Source of the DNA: Archaeoglobales archaeon
GTDB taxonomy: Archaea > Halobacteriota > Archaeoglobi > Archaeoglobales > Archaeoglobaceae
NCBI GenBank assembly: GCA_011605865.1
Contig: JAAOZI010000022.1
Location: 1-32,478 of the forward strand
Length of the DNA: 32,478 nucleotides
Reading direction: 5' to 3'
The first letter of the stretch is position 1. Every line of letters begins with the position of its first letter. Below are positions 6,523-13,393 of this stretch, piece after piece. A program made the translations under genes and the position numbers. The notes under the pieces are model-generated. The model was given only the letters and a program-made list of their open reading frames with translations. It was not told where the DNA came from and did no database searches.

Positions 6523-6667
6523 GTGAGCTGCCCCGCCTTTAAAGGCGAAGCTTCCGGCGTTAAGGGAGGCTTTACGCCCTTCCCCTCATCTGCCGGTTCA
6601 AAGCCTACATGTTTCATTTATTTAAGCTTTTTCATCCCCCCTGAAGGGCGAGACTTTCGGGTATAAA
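6523..6667 (-). mobile_element. IS605-type miniature element (TnpB-less, PATE/MITE-like)
   Basis: Read on the minus strand, a left end (6667-6601: TTTTATACCCGAAAG, CTCGCCCTTCAGGGGGG, AAAAAGCTTAAATAAAT, GAAACATGTA) joins directly to a right end (GAACCGGCAGATGAGG, GGAAGCTT, palindrome CGCCTTTAAAGGCG at 6534-6547, tail GGCAGCTCAC). These are the same ends as the element at 4902-5203, here only 145 bp apart with no coding potential. It would have to be mobilised by a TnpA acting in trans. It sits between the minD pair and the fwd operon. Confidence 0.68.
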
Positions 6668-6689
6668 AATTGTCTGTATTTTAGTGAAG

Positions 6690-6735
6690 TCTGTAGGACG
6701 GGAGTGCACTTAAAATCAAAGCTTCCGGTTTTACC
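6690..6735 (-). repeat. Possible decayed IS605 right end
   Basis: On the minus strand the run AACCGGAAGCTTTGATTTTAA followed by GTGCACTCCCGTCC resembles the right end GGAAGCT-hairpin-tail of the neighbouring miniature element, but the hairpin no longer pairs. Together with the miniature element it fills most of the 383-bp gap before fwdD; the rest is the fwd promoter. Confidence 0.3.
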
Positions 6736-6823
6736 AAATAACAGCTTACTTGTATAAGCATAGCAATAAGTTTGTATTCAGAAGCAACTCTGAACTTTTC
6801 CTAAATTGCAAAAAGAGATATTG

Positions 6824-6833
6824 TTATATATAT
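6824..6833 (+). promoter_or_regulatory. fwdDBAC promoter (TATA box)
   Basis: TTATATATAT is preceded by the purine-rich AAAAAGAGATA (BRE). The predicted start near 6853 leaves a leader of about 16 nt containing the ribosome-binding stretch GGTGGTG before ATG 6869. Confidence 0.6.
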
Positions 6834-6868
6834 CATCTAAGTTTTTAGTTTTGGAGATTGGTGGTGTT

Positions 6869-7240
6869 ATGGCGGTTGTAGTAGAGTTGATAACTGGTAG
6901 AACGCTTGATCAGGGTGCGACTGTTGAGGAAAAGCTAACTGAAGAGTATTTCAAAGCCGTGAGCTACATCGAACTTAACCAAGAAGATTTTAAGCAGCTC
7001 AATTTAAAAGAGGGGGACAGAGTTAAAGTTACTACAGATTTTGGGGAAGTTGTAGTTTTTGCAAAGAAGGCCGAATTGCCGAAAGGCGTTGTGTTTATTC
7101 CTATGGGGCCTTATGCCAACATGGTGATAGATCCTGCCACAGATGGTACTGGAATGCCCCAGTTCAAGGGTATAAAGGCTAAGATTGAAAAGACAGAGGA
7201 AAAAGTAAAGACAATTAAAGAACTTTTGGAGGCGATTTAA
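6869..7240 (+). CDS. fwdD: Formylmethanofuran dehydrogenase subunit D (molybdopterin-dinucleotide binding)
   Basis: A 123-residue protein corresponding to the C-terminal dinucleotide-binding domain of molybdopterin oxidoreductases, split off as subunit D in Fwd/Fmd enzymes. Family segments are YIELNQEDFKQLNLKEGDRVKV, TDFGEVVVFAKKAE and GVVFIPMGPYANMVIDP. The last contains the GPYAN loop that contacts the pterin dinucleotide. It pairs with FwdB to hold the tungsten- or molybdenum-bispterin cofactor. ATG 6869 is chosen over an in-frame TTG at 6806 because the latter lies upstream of the TATA box. The stop at 7240 abuts the fwdB ATG with no gap. Confidence 0.92.
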   Translation: MAVVVELITGRTLDQGATVEEKLTEEYFKAVSYIELNQEDFKQLNLKEGDRVKVTTDFGEVVVFAKKAELPKGVVFIPMGPYANMVIDPATDGTGMPQFKGIKAKIEKTEEKVKTIKELLEAI

Positions 7241-8497
7241 ATGCAGGATATTGTGTGCACTTTTTGCGGTAGTGTTTGTGACGATGGAGAATATGATTTG
7301 AAGAAAAAAAGTGTAAAGAAGTTTTGTAAGCTTGGAAGTAGCAAGTTTGCAGAAAAAGAAAGAATAAAGGCTCCAATGATTGACGGAAAAGAGGTTAGCT
7401 ATGAAGAGGCAATAGACAAAGCGGTGGAAATCCTAGTAAACGCAAAGAGACCGCTACTTTATGGTTGGGCCTCTACCGCCAATGAGGCAATAAGACTTGG
7501 TGTAATTCTTGCAGAGAAATTAGGAGGAGTTTATGATCAATGTGCGAGCGTCTGTCACGCTCCAGGAACTTTGGCAACAATAGAGGAGGGAGTACCCGGA
7601 GGAACGCTCGGTTCGGTAAAAAACAGAGCGGATGTGGTTGTTTTTTGGGGATCCAATCCAATGGAAGCTCATCCGAGACATGGAATGAGATATTCGATTT
7701 CAGCGAAAGGTCTCCTCGTTAAGGATAGGAAACAGAGAAAGGTAATAGTGGTTGACGTTAGACCTACAAAGACAGCTAAAATCGCGGACATCTTTATCCA
7801 GATTAAGCCCGGATATGATTATGCAATATTCTCAGCTCTTAGGGCGATAATAAGCGGTAATGCTGATGCAGTTCCAAGCGAAGTTGGTGGAGTTGCAAAA
7901 GAGAAACTCATAGAGCTTGCGGATATTATGAAGAATGCAAAATACGGAGCAATACTATATGGTCTCGGTGTAACGCAGTCTAGAGGTAGAGATAGAAATG
8001 TTGAAAACGCTATAAAGCTCGTGCAGTTGCTGAACAGGACAACTCGCTGGATAATATGGCCAATGAGAGGACATTATAACGTTGTGGGTGCAGGAGAAGT
8101 TCCTGCTTGGGAAGTAGGATACCAGTATGCTATAGACTTCAGTAGAGGATATCCGAGATTTTCTCCGGCAGAGTTCTCCGCAGTTGAGGTCTTGAAGAGG
8201 AGAGACTGCGATGCTGCACTGATTGTAGCATCGGATCCAGTTGCTCACTTCCCGAGGATTGCAGTTCAACACTTAAAGAGGATCCCAGTAATACAGATAG
8301 ATCCTTATCCAAATATGACTACATTGGTAGCAAAAATTGTGATTCCATCAGCGGTATACGGTATCGAAGCCGAGGGTACGGCTTATAGAATGGACTGCAT
8401 ACCTCTTAGGTTGAAAAAGATAATAGAAACAAATTATTGGACAGATGAGAAAATCCTTGAAGAGATGTTGAGGAGAGTTGAAAAGTTTAAGGGGTGA
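7241..8497 (+). CDS. fwdB: Formylmethanofuran dehydrogenase subunit B (catalytic W/Mo-pterin subunit)
   Basis: A 418-residue catalytic subunit that reduces CO2 to formate (or the reverse) at a tungsten or molybdenum bispterin centre. The N-terminal CTFCGSVCDD (C6, C9, C13) with C29 binds a [4Fe-4S] cluster. The metal ligand is C105 in CASVCHAPG, where some methanogens have selenocysteine; here the codon is TGT, so it is the cysteine form. Later GSNPMEAHPRH and VVDVRPTKTAKIAD are pterin-binding segments. The metal cannot be told from sequence, though Fwd-type tungsten enzymes are usual in hyperthermophiles. It is translated directly after fwdD, with fwdA following after 4 bases. Confidence 0.95.
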   Translation: MQDIVCTFCGSVCDDGEYDLKKKSVKKFCKLGSSKFAEKERIKAPMIDGKEVSYEEAIDKAVEILVNAKRPLLYGWASTANEAIRLGVILAEKLGGVYDQCASVCHAPGTLATIEEGVPGGTLGSVKNRADVVVFWGSNPMEAHPRHGMRYSISAKGLLVKDRKQRKVIVVDVRPTKTAKIADIFIQIKPGYDYAIFSALRAIISGNADAVPSEVGGVAKEKLIELADIMKNAKYGAILYGLGVTQSRGRDRNVENAIKLVQLLNRTTRWIIWPMRGHYNVVGAGEVPAWEVGYQYAIDFSRGYPRFSPAEFSAVEVLKRRDCDAALIVASDPVAHFPRIAVQHLKRIPVIQIDPYPNMTTLVAKIVIPSAVYGIEAEGTAYRMDCIPLRLKKIIETNYWTDEKILEEMLRRVEKFKG

Positions 8498-8501
8498 AAA
8501 A

Positions 8502-10181
8502 ATGCTTTGGATAAAAAACGGAATTGTTGTCGATCCTAAAAACAAGATAAATCTCGAAAAAATGGATATATTTGTAAAAAATGGTAAGATAGTCCCTGAA
8601 AGCGAAATAAAAAAGGGAGACTGTAAAGTCATTGATGCAAGCGGTAAGCTTGTAGTAGCTGGCGGAGTTGACATGCACGCTCATATAGCCGGTGGAAAGA
8701 TAAATACCGGGAGAACCATGCGCCCTGAGGAGATGAGAGTTGTTAGAAACATTGCAGGTAAATTTAGAGCTTCAGTAGGTAGAGTTCTGTTGACAGCACC
8801 CGCTATAGGATATGAATATGCTAAAATGGGATATACAACATCATTTGAAGCTGCAACTCCACCCGTTAGCTCTTTGCATACCCATGAAGAACTTGATTCG
8901 ATTCCGATGATAGATAAGGCGGCTTTGCCTGTTTTTGGAAACTGGCATCTCGTATTTAAGTGTATTGAAGAGAAAAACATTGAAAAGCTCAAAGCTCTTG
9001 TGGCGTGGGCTATAGAGAGAAGTAAGGGTTTTGGTGTGAAGGTTGTTAACCCAGGTGGCGTTGAAGCCTGGATGTATGGCGGAAACGTCAAAAACTTGGA
9101 TGATCAGGTTCCTGGATTCGGTGTTACTCCAAGGGAGATAATAACTTGGTTAATAAGAGCAAATGAGGAGCTAGGATTGCCTCATTCTGTTCACCTTCAC
9201 TGCAACAATCTTGGAGTTCCCGGAAATTACCAGACAACAATAGAATCGATAAAGCTCGCAAAGGGATTCAAGAATGAAAAAAGACAAGTTTTGCACGTTA
9301 CCCATGTGCAGTTCAATGCATATTCCGGTAGCAGCTGGAGAGACTTTGGAAGTGGTGCTGCTGAAATTGCAAAACTCGTTAACTCAATGGACAACGTAAC
9401 GATTGATATGGGACAGCCAATATTTGGACATGCAACTGCGATGACCGGCGATGCCCCATTCCAGTTCACACTACACAAACTACTTGGAGCAAGATGGAGC
9501 AACAAGGATACAGAAGTAGAAACAGGAGCTGGAATTGTGCCTATAGGATACCTTCCAAATAACCCCGTTCACGCAGTGCAATGGGCAATTGGATTGGAAC
9601 TTGGATTGTTGACTGAAAGCGACAAAGTGGCTTTGACAACAGATTATCCCAATGGCGGACCTTTTACGGAGTATCCATATATAATGGCGATGTTGATGAG
9701 CAAGAAGATGCGAGAAGGAGAACTCAAAAAAGTGCATCAATACGTCCAGAAAGCAACAAATCTGCCGAGCATAGACGTTGAAAAAACCCTCTACGAAGTG
9801 ATACACATGACTAGAAGTCTGCCAGCAAGAATTCTTGGTTTGGAGAACAAAGGACATCTCGGTATAGGGGCTGATGCGGATATAGCGATATACAATCTCA
9901 ACCCGCTTGAAACTGACTTCAGCAACGGGTTTGAAAAAGTCTACAAGGCCTTCAAAGTTGCAGAGTTTACGATAAAGGGAGGAGAAGTAATTGTGAGAAA
10001 CGGAGAGCTTTTAAAGGAAGTTTACGGCAGGACATTCTGGGTCGATGCAAGGAAAAAAGTGGACTTAGAAGTCGTTATGCAGGATGTGAAAAATTACTTC
10101 CAGTACTACAGCCTGCAGCTCAGCAACTACGGTGTTGAAGAGAGATGGCTTAAGAAACCTGAAAGATTGGAGGTGGTTTGA
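8502..10181 (+). CDS. fwdA: Formylmethanofuran dehydrogenase subunit A (binuclear metal amidohydrolase)
   Basis: A 559-residue amidohydrolase that condenses formate with methanofuran, or hydrolyses formylmethanofuran in the oxidative direction. Metal-site residues visible: DMHAH (H59, H61), the carboxylated-lysine candidate K180 in GVKVVNPGG, H231/H233 in HLHCNNLG, H265/H268 in LHVTHVQ, and D381 in TTDYPNGGP. Intermediates pass through an internal tunnel from FwdB in known structures. ATG 8502 is preferred to the upstream in-frame start at 8478 because AAGGGGTG gives a ribosome-binding site and avoids overlap with fwdB. The stop overlaps the fwdC start by one base (TGATG). Confidence 0.96.
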   Translation: MLWIKNGIVVDPKNKINLEKMDIFVKNGKIVPESEIKKGDCKVIDASGKLVVAGGVDMHAHIAGGKINTGRTMRPEEMRVVRNIAGKFRASVGRVLLTAPAIGYEYAKMGYTTSFEAATPPVSSLHTHEELDSIPMIDKAALPVFGNWHLVFKCIEEKNIEKLKALVAWAIERSKGFGVKVVNPGGVEAWMYGGNVKNLDDQVPGFGVTPREIITWLIRANEELGLPHSVHLHCNNLGVPGNYQTTIESIKLAKGFKNEKRQVLHVTHVQFNAYSGSSWRDFGSGAAEIAKLVNSMDNVTIDMGQPIFGHATAMTGDAPFQFTLHKLLGARWSNKDTEVETGAGIVPIGYLPNNPVHAVQWAIGLELGLLTESDKVALTTDYPNGGPFTEYPYIMAMLMSKKMREGELKKVHQYVQKATNLPSIDVEKTLYEVIHMTRSLPARILGLENKGHLGIGADADIAIYNLNPLETDFSNGFEKVYKAFKVAEFTIKGGEVIVRNGELLKEVYGRTFWVDARKKVDLEVVMQDVKNYFQYYSLQLSNYGVEERWLKKPERLEVV

Positions 10182-10885
10182 TGATCATAATAAAACCAAA
10201 GATCGATTTTGAAGTTAGCGTTGAAGCCGAACTTACACCAGAGCTGGCAACTAAGAGCGTCGAGGAAGTTAAGAAGTTTAAGGTTTACTATGGAAATCGA
10301 ATTGTGGAACTAGGGGAACTTTTCGAGATAAGAAAGGAGGGGGACGATAAAAAGCTTGTATTCGAAGGCGACTTCAGCAGGGTCAAGTGGATTGGAACAA
10401 AGATGGTCGATGGCGAAATAGTCGTAAAAGGCAGTGTTGGTGCGAACTGCGGTGCCTTTATGAAAGGAGGTAGAATCTTAGTTGAGGGAAACGCAGATGA
10501 TTGGCTTGGTATAGAGATGGCAGGTGGAGAGATAATAGTAAAAGGGAACGCGGGAAACCTAATAGGTTGCGCTTACTATGGCGATGCTGTAGGAATGACA
10601 GGTGGTAGGATAGTAATTGAAGGAAATGCTGGAAACTACATTGGAGAGAAGATGAACGGAGGGGAGATTATAATAAAGGGAAACGCCGGTGACTTTATCG
10701 GAACAGAAATGAGGGCTGGTGTAATTGAAATCCATGGTTCTTGCGGTTTTGTTGGCGGAGACATGCGTGGTGGTGAAATCAGGATTAAAGGAAGTTTTGA
10801 GCTTCTTCCAACCTTCAGAAAGACAGAAAAAGGCTGGGTCGGAGATGTGAACGTGAAAGGAGAAGGAGTTATAAAACAGATTTAA
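10181..10885 (+). CDS. fwdC: Formylmethanofuran dehydrogenase subunit C
   Basis: A 234-residue subunit made of repeated beta-helix turns of the type GGEIIVKGNAGNLIG, at least six of them between residues 75 and 210. This is the same fold as the C-terminal domain of glutamate synthase large subunit. In the complex FwdC bridges the A and BD parts. ATG 10181 follows the Shine-Dalgarno GGAGGTGG (10169-10176) and overlaps the fwdA stop by one base. No ferredoxin-type FwdG/F subunit follows; the operon ends here in a T-rich stretch. Confidence 0.95.
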   Translation: MIIIKPKIDFEVSVEAELTPELATKSVEEVKKFKVYYGNRIVELGELFEIRKEGDDKKLVFEGDFSRVKWIGTKMVDGEIVVKGSVGANCGAFMKGGRILVEGNADDWLGIEMAGGEIIVKGNAGNLIGCAYYGDAVGMTGGRIVIEGNAGNYIGEKMNGGEIIIKGNAGDFIGTEMRAGVIEIHGSCGFVGGDMRGGEIRIKGSFELLPTFRKTEKGWVGDVNVKGEGVIKQI

Positions 10886-10886
10886 T

Positions 10887-10920
10887 TTTTTATTTAAAGA
10901 AATTAAATAATTTTCTTTTA
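10887..10920 (+). terminator. Probable fwd operon terminator (T-tracts)
   Basis: Immediately after the fwdC stop there is a run of six T at 10888-10893, TTTATTT, then TTTTCTTTT near 10912-10920. Archaeal RNA polymerase terminates on such T-tracts without needing a hairpin; none strong is seen here. Confidence 0.45.
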
Positions 10921-10925
10921 AATTC

Positions 10926-10960
10926 TTATAACTGAAAAAAACTCGCCCTTTAGGAATTAG
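10926..10960 (+). repeat. Degenerate IS605 left-end-like repeat (copy 5)
   Basis: TTATAACTGAAAAAAACTCGCCCTTTAGGAATTAG in two pieces: the conserved opening TTATAACTGAAA and the first hairpin arm CTCGCCCTTTAG; the second arm and the TATA part are lost. No TnpB codons are seen next to it. Confidence 0.45.
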
Positions 10961-10992
10961 TTTCTGAAAAATTAAAACTTCCTCAGTTTCTT

Positions 10993-11112
10993 TCAACAAT
11001 TGATGCACAGACCGTGATGGAAGTAGCATTTTCTGCAAACTCTATTTCCGCATTTCCTGCATACCACTTCCGCAACCGTCCACATTTGTAGCGCATAAAA
11101 TGAGATTGGCAT
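10993..11112 (-). CDS. Candidate 39-residue cysteine-rich zinc-finger protein
   Basis: The frame begins at ATG 11112 and ends at TGA 10993. Residues 18-39 read VCRKCGNRVCRKCYFHHGLCINC from the preceding Val: three CxxC pairs and a His-His pair, a spacing suited to bind one or two zinc ions. The density of paired cysteines in a frame this short is unlikely by chance, but the N-terminal 17 residues are unremarkable and no clear ribosome-binding site precedes the start. It could be a micro-protein or the tail of a decayed zinc-finger gene. It is divergent from the moaE region, 33 bp away. Confidence 0.4.
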   Translation of the reverse strand: MPISFYALQMWTVAEVVCRKCGNRVCRKCYFHHGLCINC

Positions 11113-11145
11113 AAAAATTTTAATCGCTGAGTTTAGTTTTTAGAT

Positions 11146-11265
11146 ATGAAAATGAGTATGGGTGGTTGGGATCATCTAGAGAAACTTTCCTCGCTAATAG
11201 AAGAGGAAAAAGAATTTTCGATAAAGCAACACCATTGCAGGACCAGTTTTCTGCAGAGGAGGTGA
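11146..11265 (+). CDS. Candidate small ORF upstream of moaE (39 residues)
   Basis: ATG 11146 lies about 26 bp downstream of the TATA-like AAAATTTTAATC (11114-11125), fitting a leaderless start. The frame (MKMSMGGWDHLEKLSSLIEE, then EKEFSIKQHH) ends at TGA 11263, inside the Shine-Dalgarno site of moaE, an arrangement typical of translational coupling. The C-terminal residues look arbitrary and no family is recognised. It could also be the frameshifted beginning of an older, longer moaE gene, since the moaE frame is open here too. Confidence 0.28.
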   Translation: MKMSMGGWDHLEKLSSLIEEEKEFSIKQHHCRTSFLQRR

Positions 11266-11273
11266 TCTTTTTT

Positions 11274-11948
11274 TTGAAAATTGCGCTTGGAGATGAAAAA
11301 ATATTTGAAGAAGCGAAGAGAGTAGGAAAAGCCGTTCTGGTTACAAAGAACGGGAAGGGTGAATGCTGTGCAAAGGTTGGGGAGTTTTTAACGATCACGA
11401 CTGAAGCTAGAAATTTAAGAGAAACCATTGAATGTTTGGCAGATCTTGGATTCGAATTTGCAATTTTGAAAGGATTCGATATTGAAATCGAAGGGCTTGA
11501 AAAAGGCTTGGGGTTCAAAATTCCAAGGGTGGAGAAATTGGAGGATCTACTGAAATCTCCAGAAATTGAAACAGTGAAATCAATTTTAGAAAATATAAAG
11601 AGAGGTATAAAAGATTGTGGGGCAGTTGGAATTTTCGTTGGTGTTGTAAGAGAAATTTCAGAGGGGAAAAAGGTTGAATTTCTTGAATATGAAGCCTATA
11701 CTGAGATTCTTTCAGAGAAAATAAAAGAGATCGAAGGAAAAATATCGGAATTCCCTGGTGTAAGGAGAGCAAAAATTTATCACAAACTTGGTAGAATAAT
11801 GCCGGGGGAAGATATAGTGTATATCGCGGTTATAGGAGAACATAGGAGAGATATCTGGGCTCCCCTTATATTGGCGGTTGAGCTAATGAAAAAAGAGTTG
11901 CCGATATGGAAAAAAGAAAAATTAGTGGATGGGGAGAGATGGGTCTGA
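11274..11948 (+). CDS. moaE: Molybdopterin synthase catalytic subunit MoaE fused to a MobB-like C-terminal remnant
   Basis: The last 130 or so residues are MoaE: CGAVGIFVGVVREISEGKKV, LEYEAYTEI, and the catalytic end GEHRRDIWAPLILAVELMKK with ELPIWKKE. It inserts dithiolene sulfur into precursor Z to make molybdopterin, needed by the neighbouring Fwd enzyme. The first 95 residues (KAVLVTKNGKGECCAKVGEF; GFEFAILKGFDIEIEGLEKG) resemble the C-terminal half of the MobB GTP-binding protein, whose Walker A part is absent. TTG 11274 is chosen because a textbook GGAGGTGAT lies at 11258-11267; the frame stays open upstream with a TTG at 11166, which would give 260 residues. argH follows with a 1-base overlap. 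Confidence 0.85.
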   Translation: MKIALGDEKIFEEAKRVGKAVLVTKNGKGECCAKVGEFLTITTEARNLRETIECLADLGFEFAILKGFDIEIEGLEKGLGFKIPRVEKLEDLLKSPEIETVKSILENIKRGIKDCGAVGIFVGVVREISEGKKVEFLEYEAYTEILSEKIKEIEGKISEFPGVRRAKIYHKLGRIMPGEDIVYIAVIGEHRRDIWAPLILAVELMKKELPIWKKEKLVDGERWV

Positions 11949-13393
11949 TGTATCGAGAAGAAAGGCTTGGTGGAATGGACTCAAAAGCTCTTGAGTTTTC
12001 GAGCTCTTTGGATCACGATAAAAACATTTTCAAATACGACATTCTTGTTGACGTTGCTCATGTACTTAATCTCTGCAAATCCGGCTATTTAGGGAAAGAA
12101 GAAGCATTGAAAATTATAGAGGCCCTAAAAGAGGTTGCTAAAAGAGGTTTGCATGGAAAATTCGAGGACGTTCATGAAGCAATCGAGTTCGAGGTAACGA
12201 GAATAACTGAAGAAGGTAAAAGAATGCACACTGGCAGATCGCGGAACGATGAAGTAGCTACATGTCTCAGAATGTTTGCGAGGGATAATCTACTGACAAT
12301 AGCAGAGAAATTGATTGAACTTCTTTCTACCATACTCACATTGGCTGAAAAAGATACTGCTACAATAATGCCGGGTTTTACACATCTTCAGTTTGCTCAA
12401 CCTACCAAGTTGTCTCATCACCTTTTAGCTTATTTTGACATGGTTGAAAGAGATCTCGAAAGATTGGTAGATGCCTTTAGGAGGGTAAATCTTTGTCCCC
12501 TTGGCTCTTCAGCTTTTGCATCCACGAGCTATAGGCTTGATAGAGAATATGTTGCCAAAATTCTTGGCTTTGATGGAGTTTTAGAACATAGCGAAGACGC
12601 AGTCTCGTCTAGGGACTTTTTAATAGAAACTGTTTTTGTATGCTCTTCTATAATGCTCAGCCTTTCGAGGATAGCTGAAGAGATCATTCTTTTTTCAACT
12701 TTGGGTTTCATAGATCTCCCAAACAAGTACGCATCAACATCTTCCATAATGCCCCAGAAAAAGAACCCAGACATTGCAGAATTAATAAGGGCAAAAACTG
12801 GAAAGACAATTGGTAATTTGGTTTCCGCGATGGCGATTTATAAAGCATTGCCGTTCAGTTACAACAGAGACTTCCAAGAAATGAACGAGATATTATATGA
12901 AACTATGAGGATTGTAGAAAATTCTGTAGAGGTCATGAGTGGAATGCTCAGCGAAATTAGATTTAACAAGTCTTTGCTAGAAGAAAAGGCCAGAGAAGGT
13001 TTTACGCTGGCAACAGAAGTTGCTGATATGCTTGTGAAAGAATTTGGAATACCGTTCAGGGATGCACATAAGATAGTTGGAAGGATTATCTCGCAAAAGA
13101 TGGAAATTAATTCGGAGTCGCTGGAGACTGTGGCAAAAAATTTCGGTTATGAAATAAAGGTTGAAAAGTCGAAAATAGATGAAGCAATTGATGTGAAAAA
13201 AGCGGTTGAAAGGAGAGAGAACATCGGTGGAACGGCAAGTTCTGAAATTGAAAGGATGCTTTATGAACGGAAGAAAAAAGTTCAGAGCTGGAGAAGAGTG
13301 GTGAGAAGGTTGAAAGGAAGAATTTTGTTAAACCTGCACTTAATAGAAAAGGAAGTAGAAAAACTTGGAGGTATTTTCCATGTTGACTGGTAA
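11948..13393 (+). CDS. argH: Argininosuccinate lyase
   Basis: A 481-residue fumarase/aspartase-superfamily enzyme that splits argininosuccinate into arginine and fumarate, the last step of arginine synthesis. Visible are HTGRSRND near residue 96, the conserved GFTHLQFAQP near residue 140 with the catalytic His region, and the signature loop SSIMPQKKNP (265-274). The length is usual. ATG 11948 overlaps the moaE stop by one base (TGATG), and an upstream in-frame ATG at 11939 sits too close to the GGGGAGAG ribosome-binding stretch. gatD begins 14 bp before its end. Partner gene argF is 1.7 kb further on, on the other strand. Confidence 0.96.
   Translation: MYREERLGGMDSKALEFSSSLDHDKNIFKYDILVDVAHVLNLCKSGYLGKEEALKIIEALKEVAKRGLHGKFEDVHEAIEFEVTRITEEGKRMHTGRSRNDEVATCLRMFARDNLLTIAEKLIELLSTILTLAEKDTATIMPGFTHLQFAQPTKLSHHLLAYFDMVERDLERLVDAFRRVNLCPLGSSAFASTSYRLDREYVAKILGFDGVLEHSEDAVSSRDFLIETVFVCSSIMLSLSRIAEEIILFSTLGFIDLPNKYASTSSIMPQKKNPDIAELIRAKTGKTIGNLVSAMAIYKALPFSYNRDFQEMNEILYETMRIVENSVEVMSGMLSEIRFNKSLLEEKAREGFTLATEVADMLVKEFGIPFRDAHKIVGRIISQKMEINSESLETVAKNFGYEIKVEKSKIDEAIDVKKAVERRENIGGTASSEIERMLYERKKKVQSWRRVVRRLKGRILLNLHLIEKEVEKLGGIFHVDW

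Noticed and set aside
7550-7562. Selenocysteine codon at the FwdB active site
   Set aside because: The metal-ligand codon is TGT (cysteine), not TGA, and the frame is uninterrupted.
10559-11038. 159-codon open frame on the minus strand over fwdC
   Set aside because: It runs antisense to the beta-helix repeats of fwdC, has no ribosome-binding site and no family pattern; it is a shadow of the repeated GGxIxxxGNAG codons.
11939-11950. Earlier argH start at ATG 11939
   Set aside because: It would leave only about 2 nt between the GGGGAGAG ribosome-binding stretch and the start; ATG 11948 has better spacing and a TGATG junction like fwdA-fwdC.
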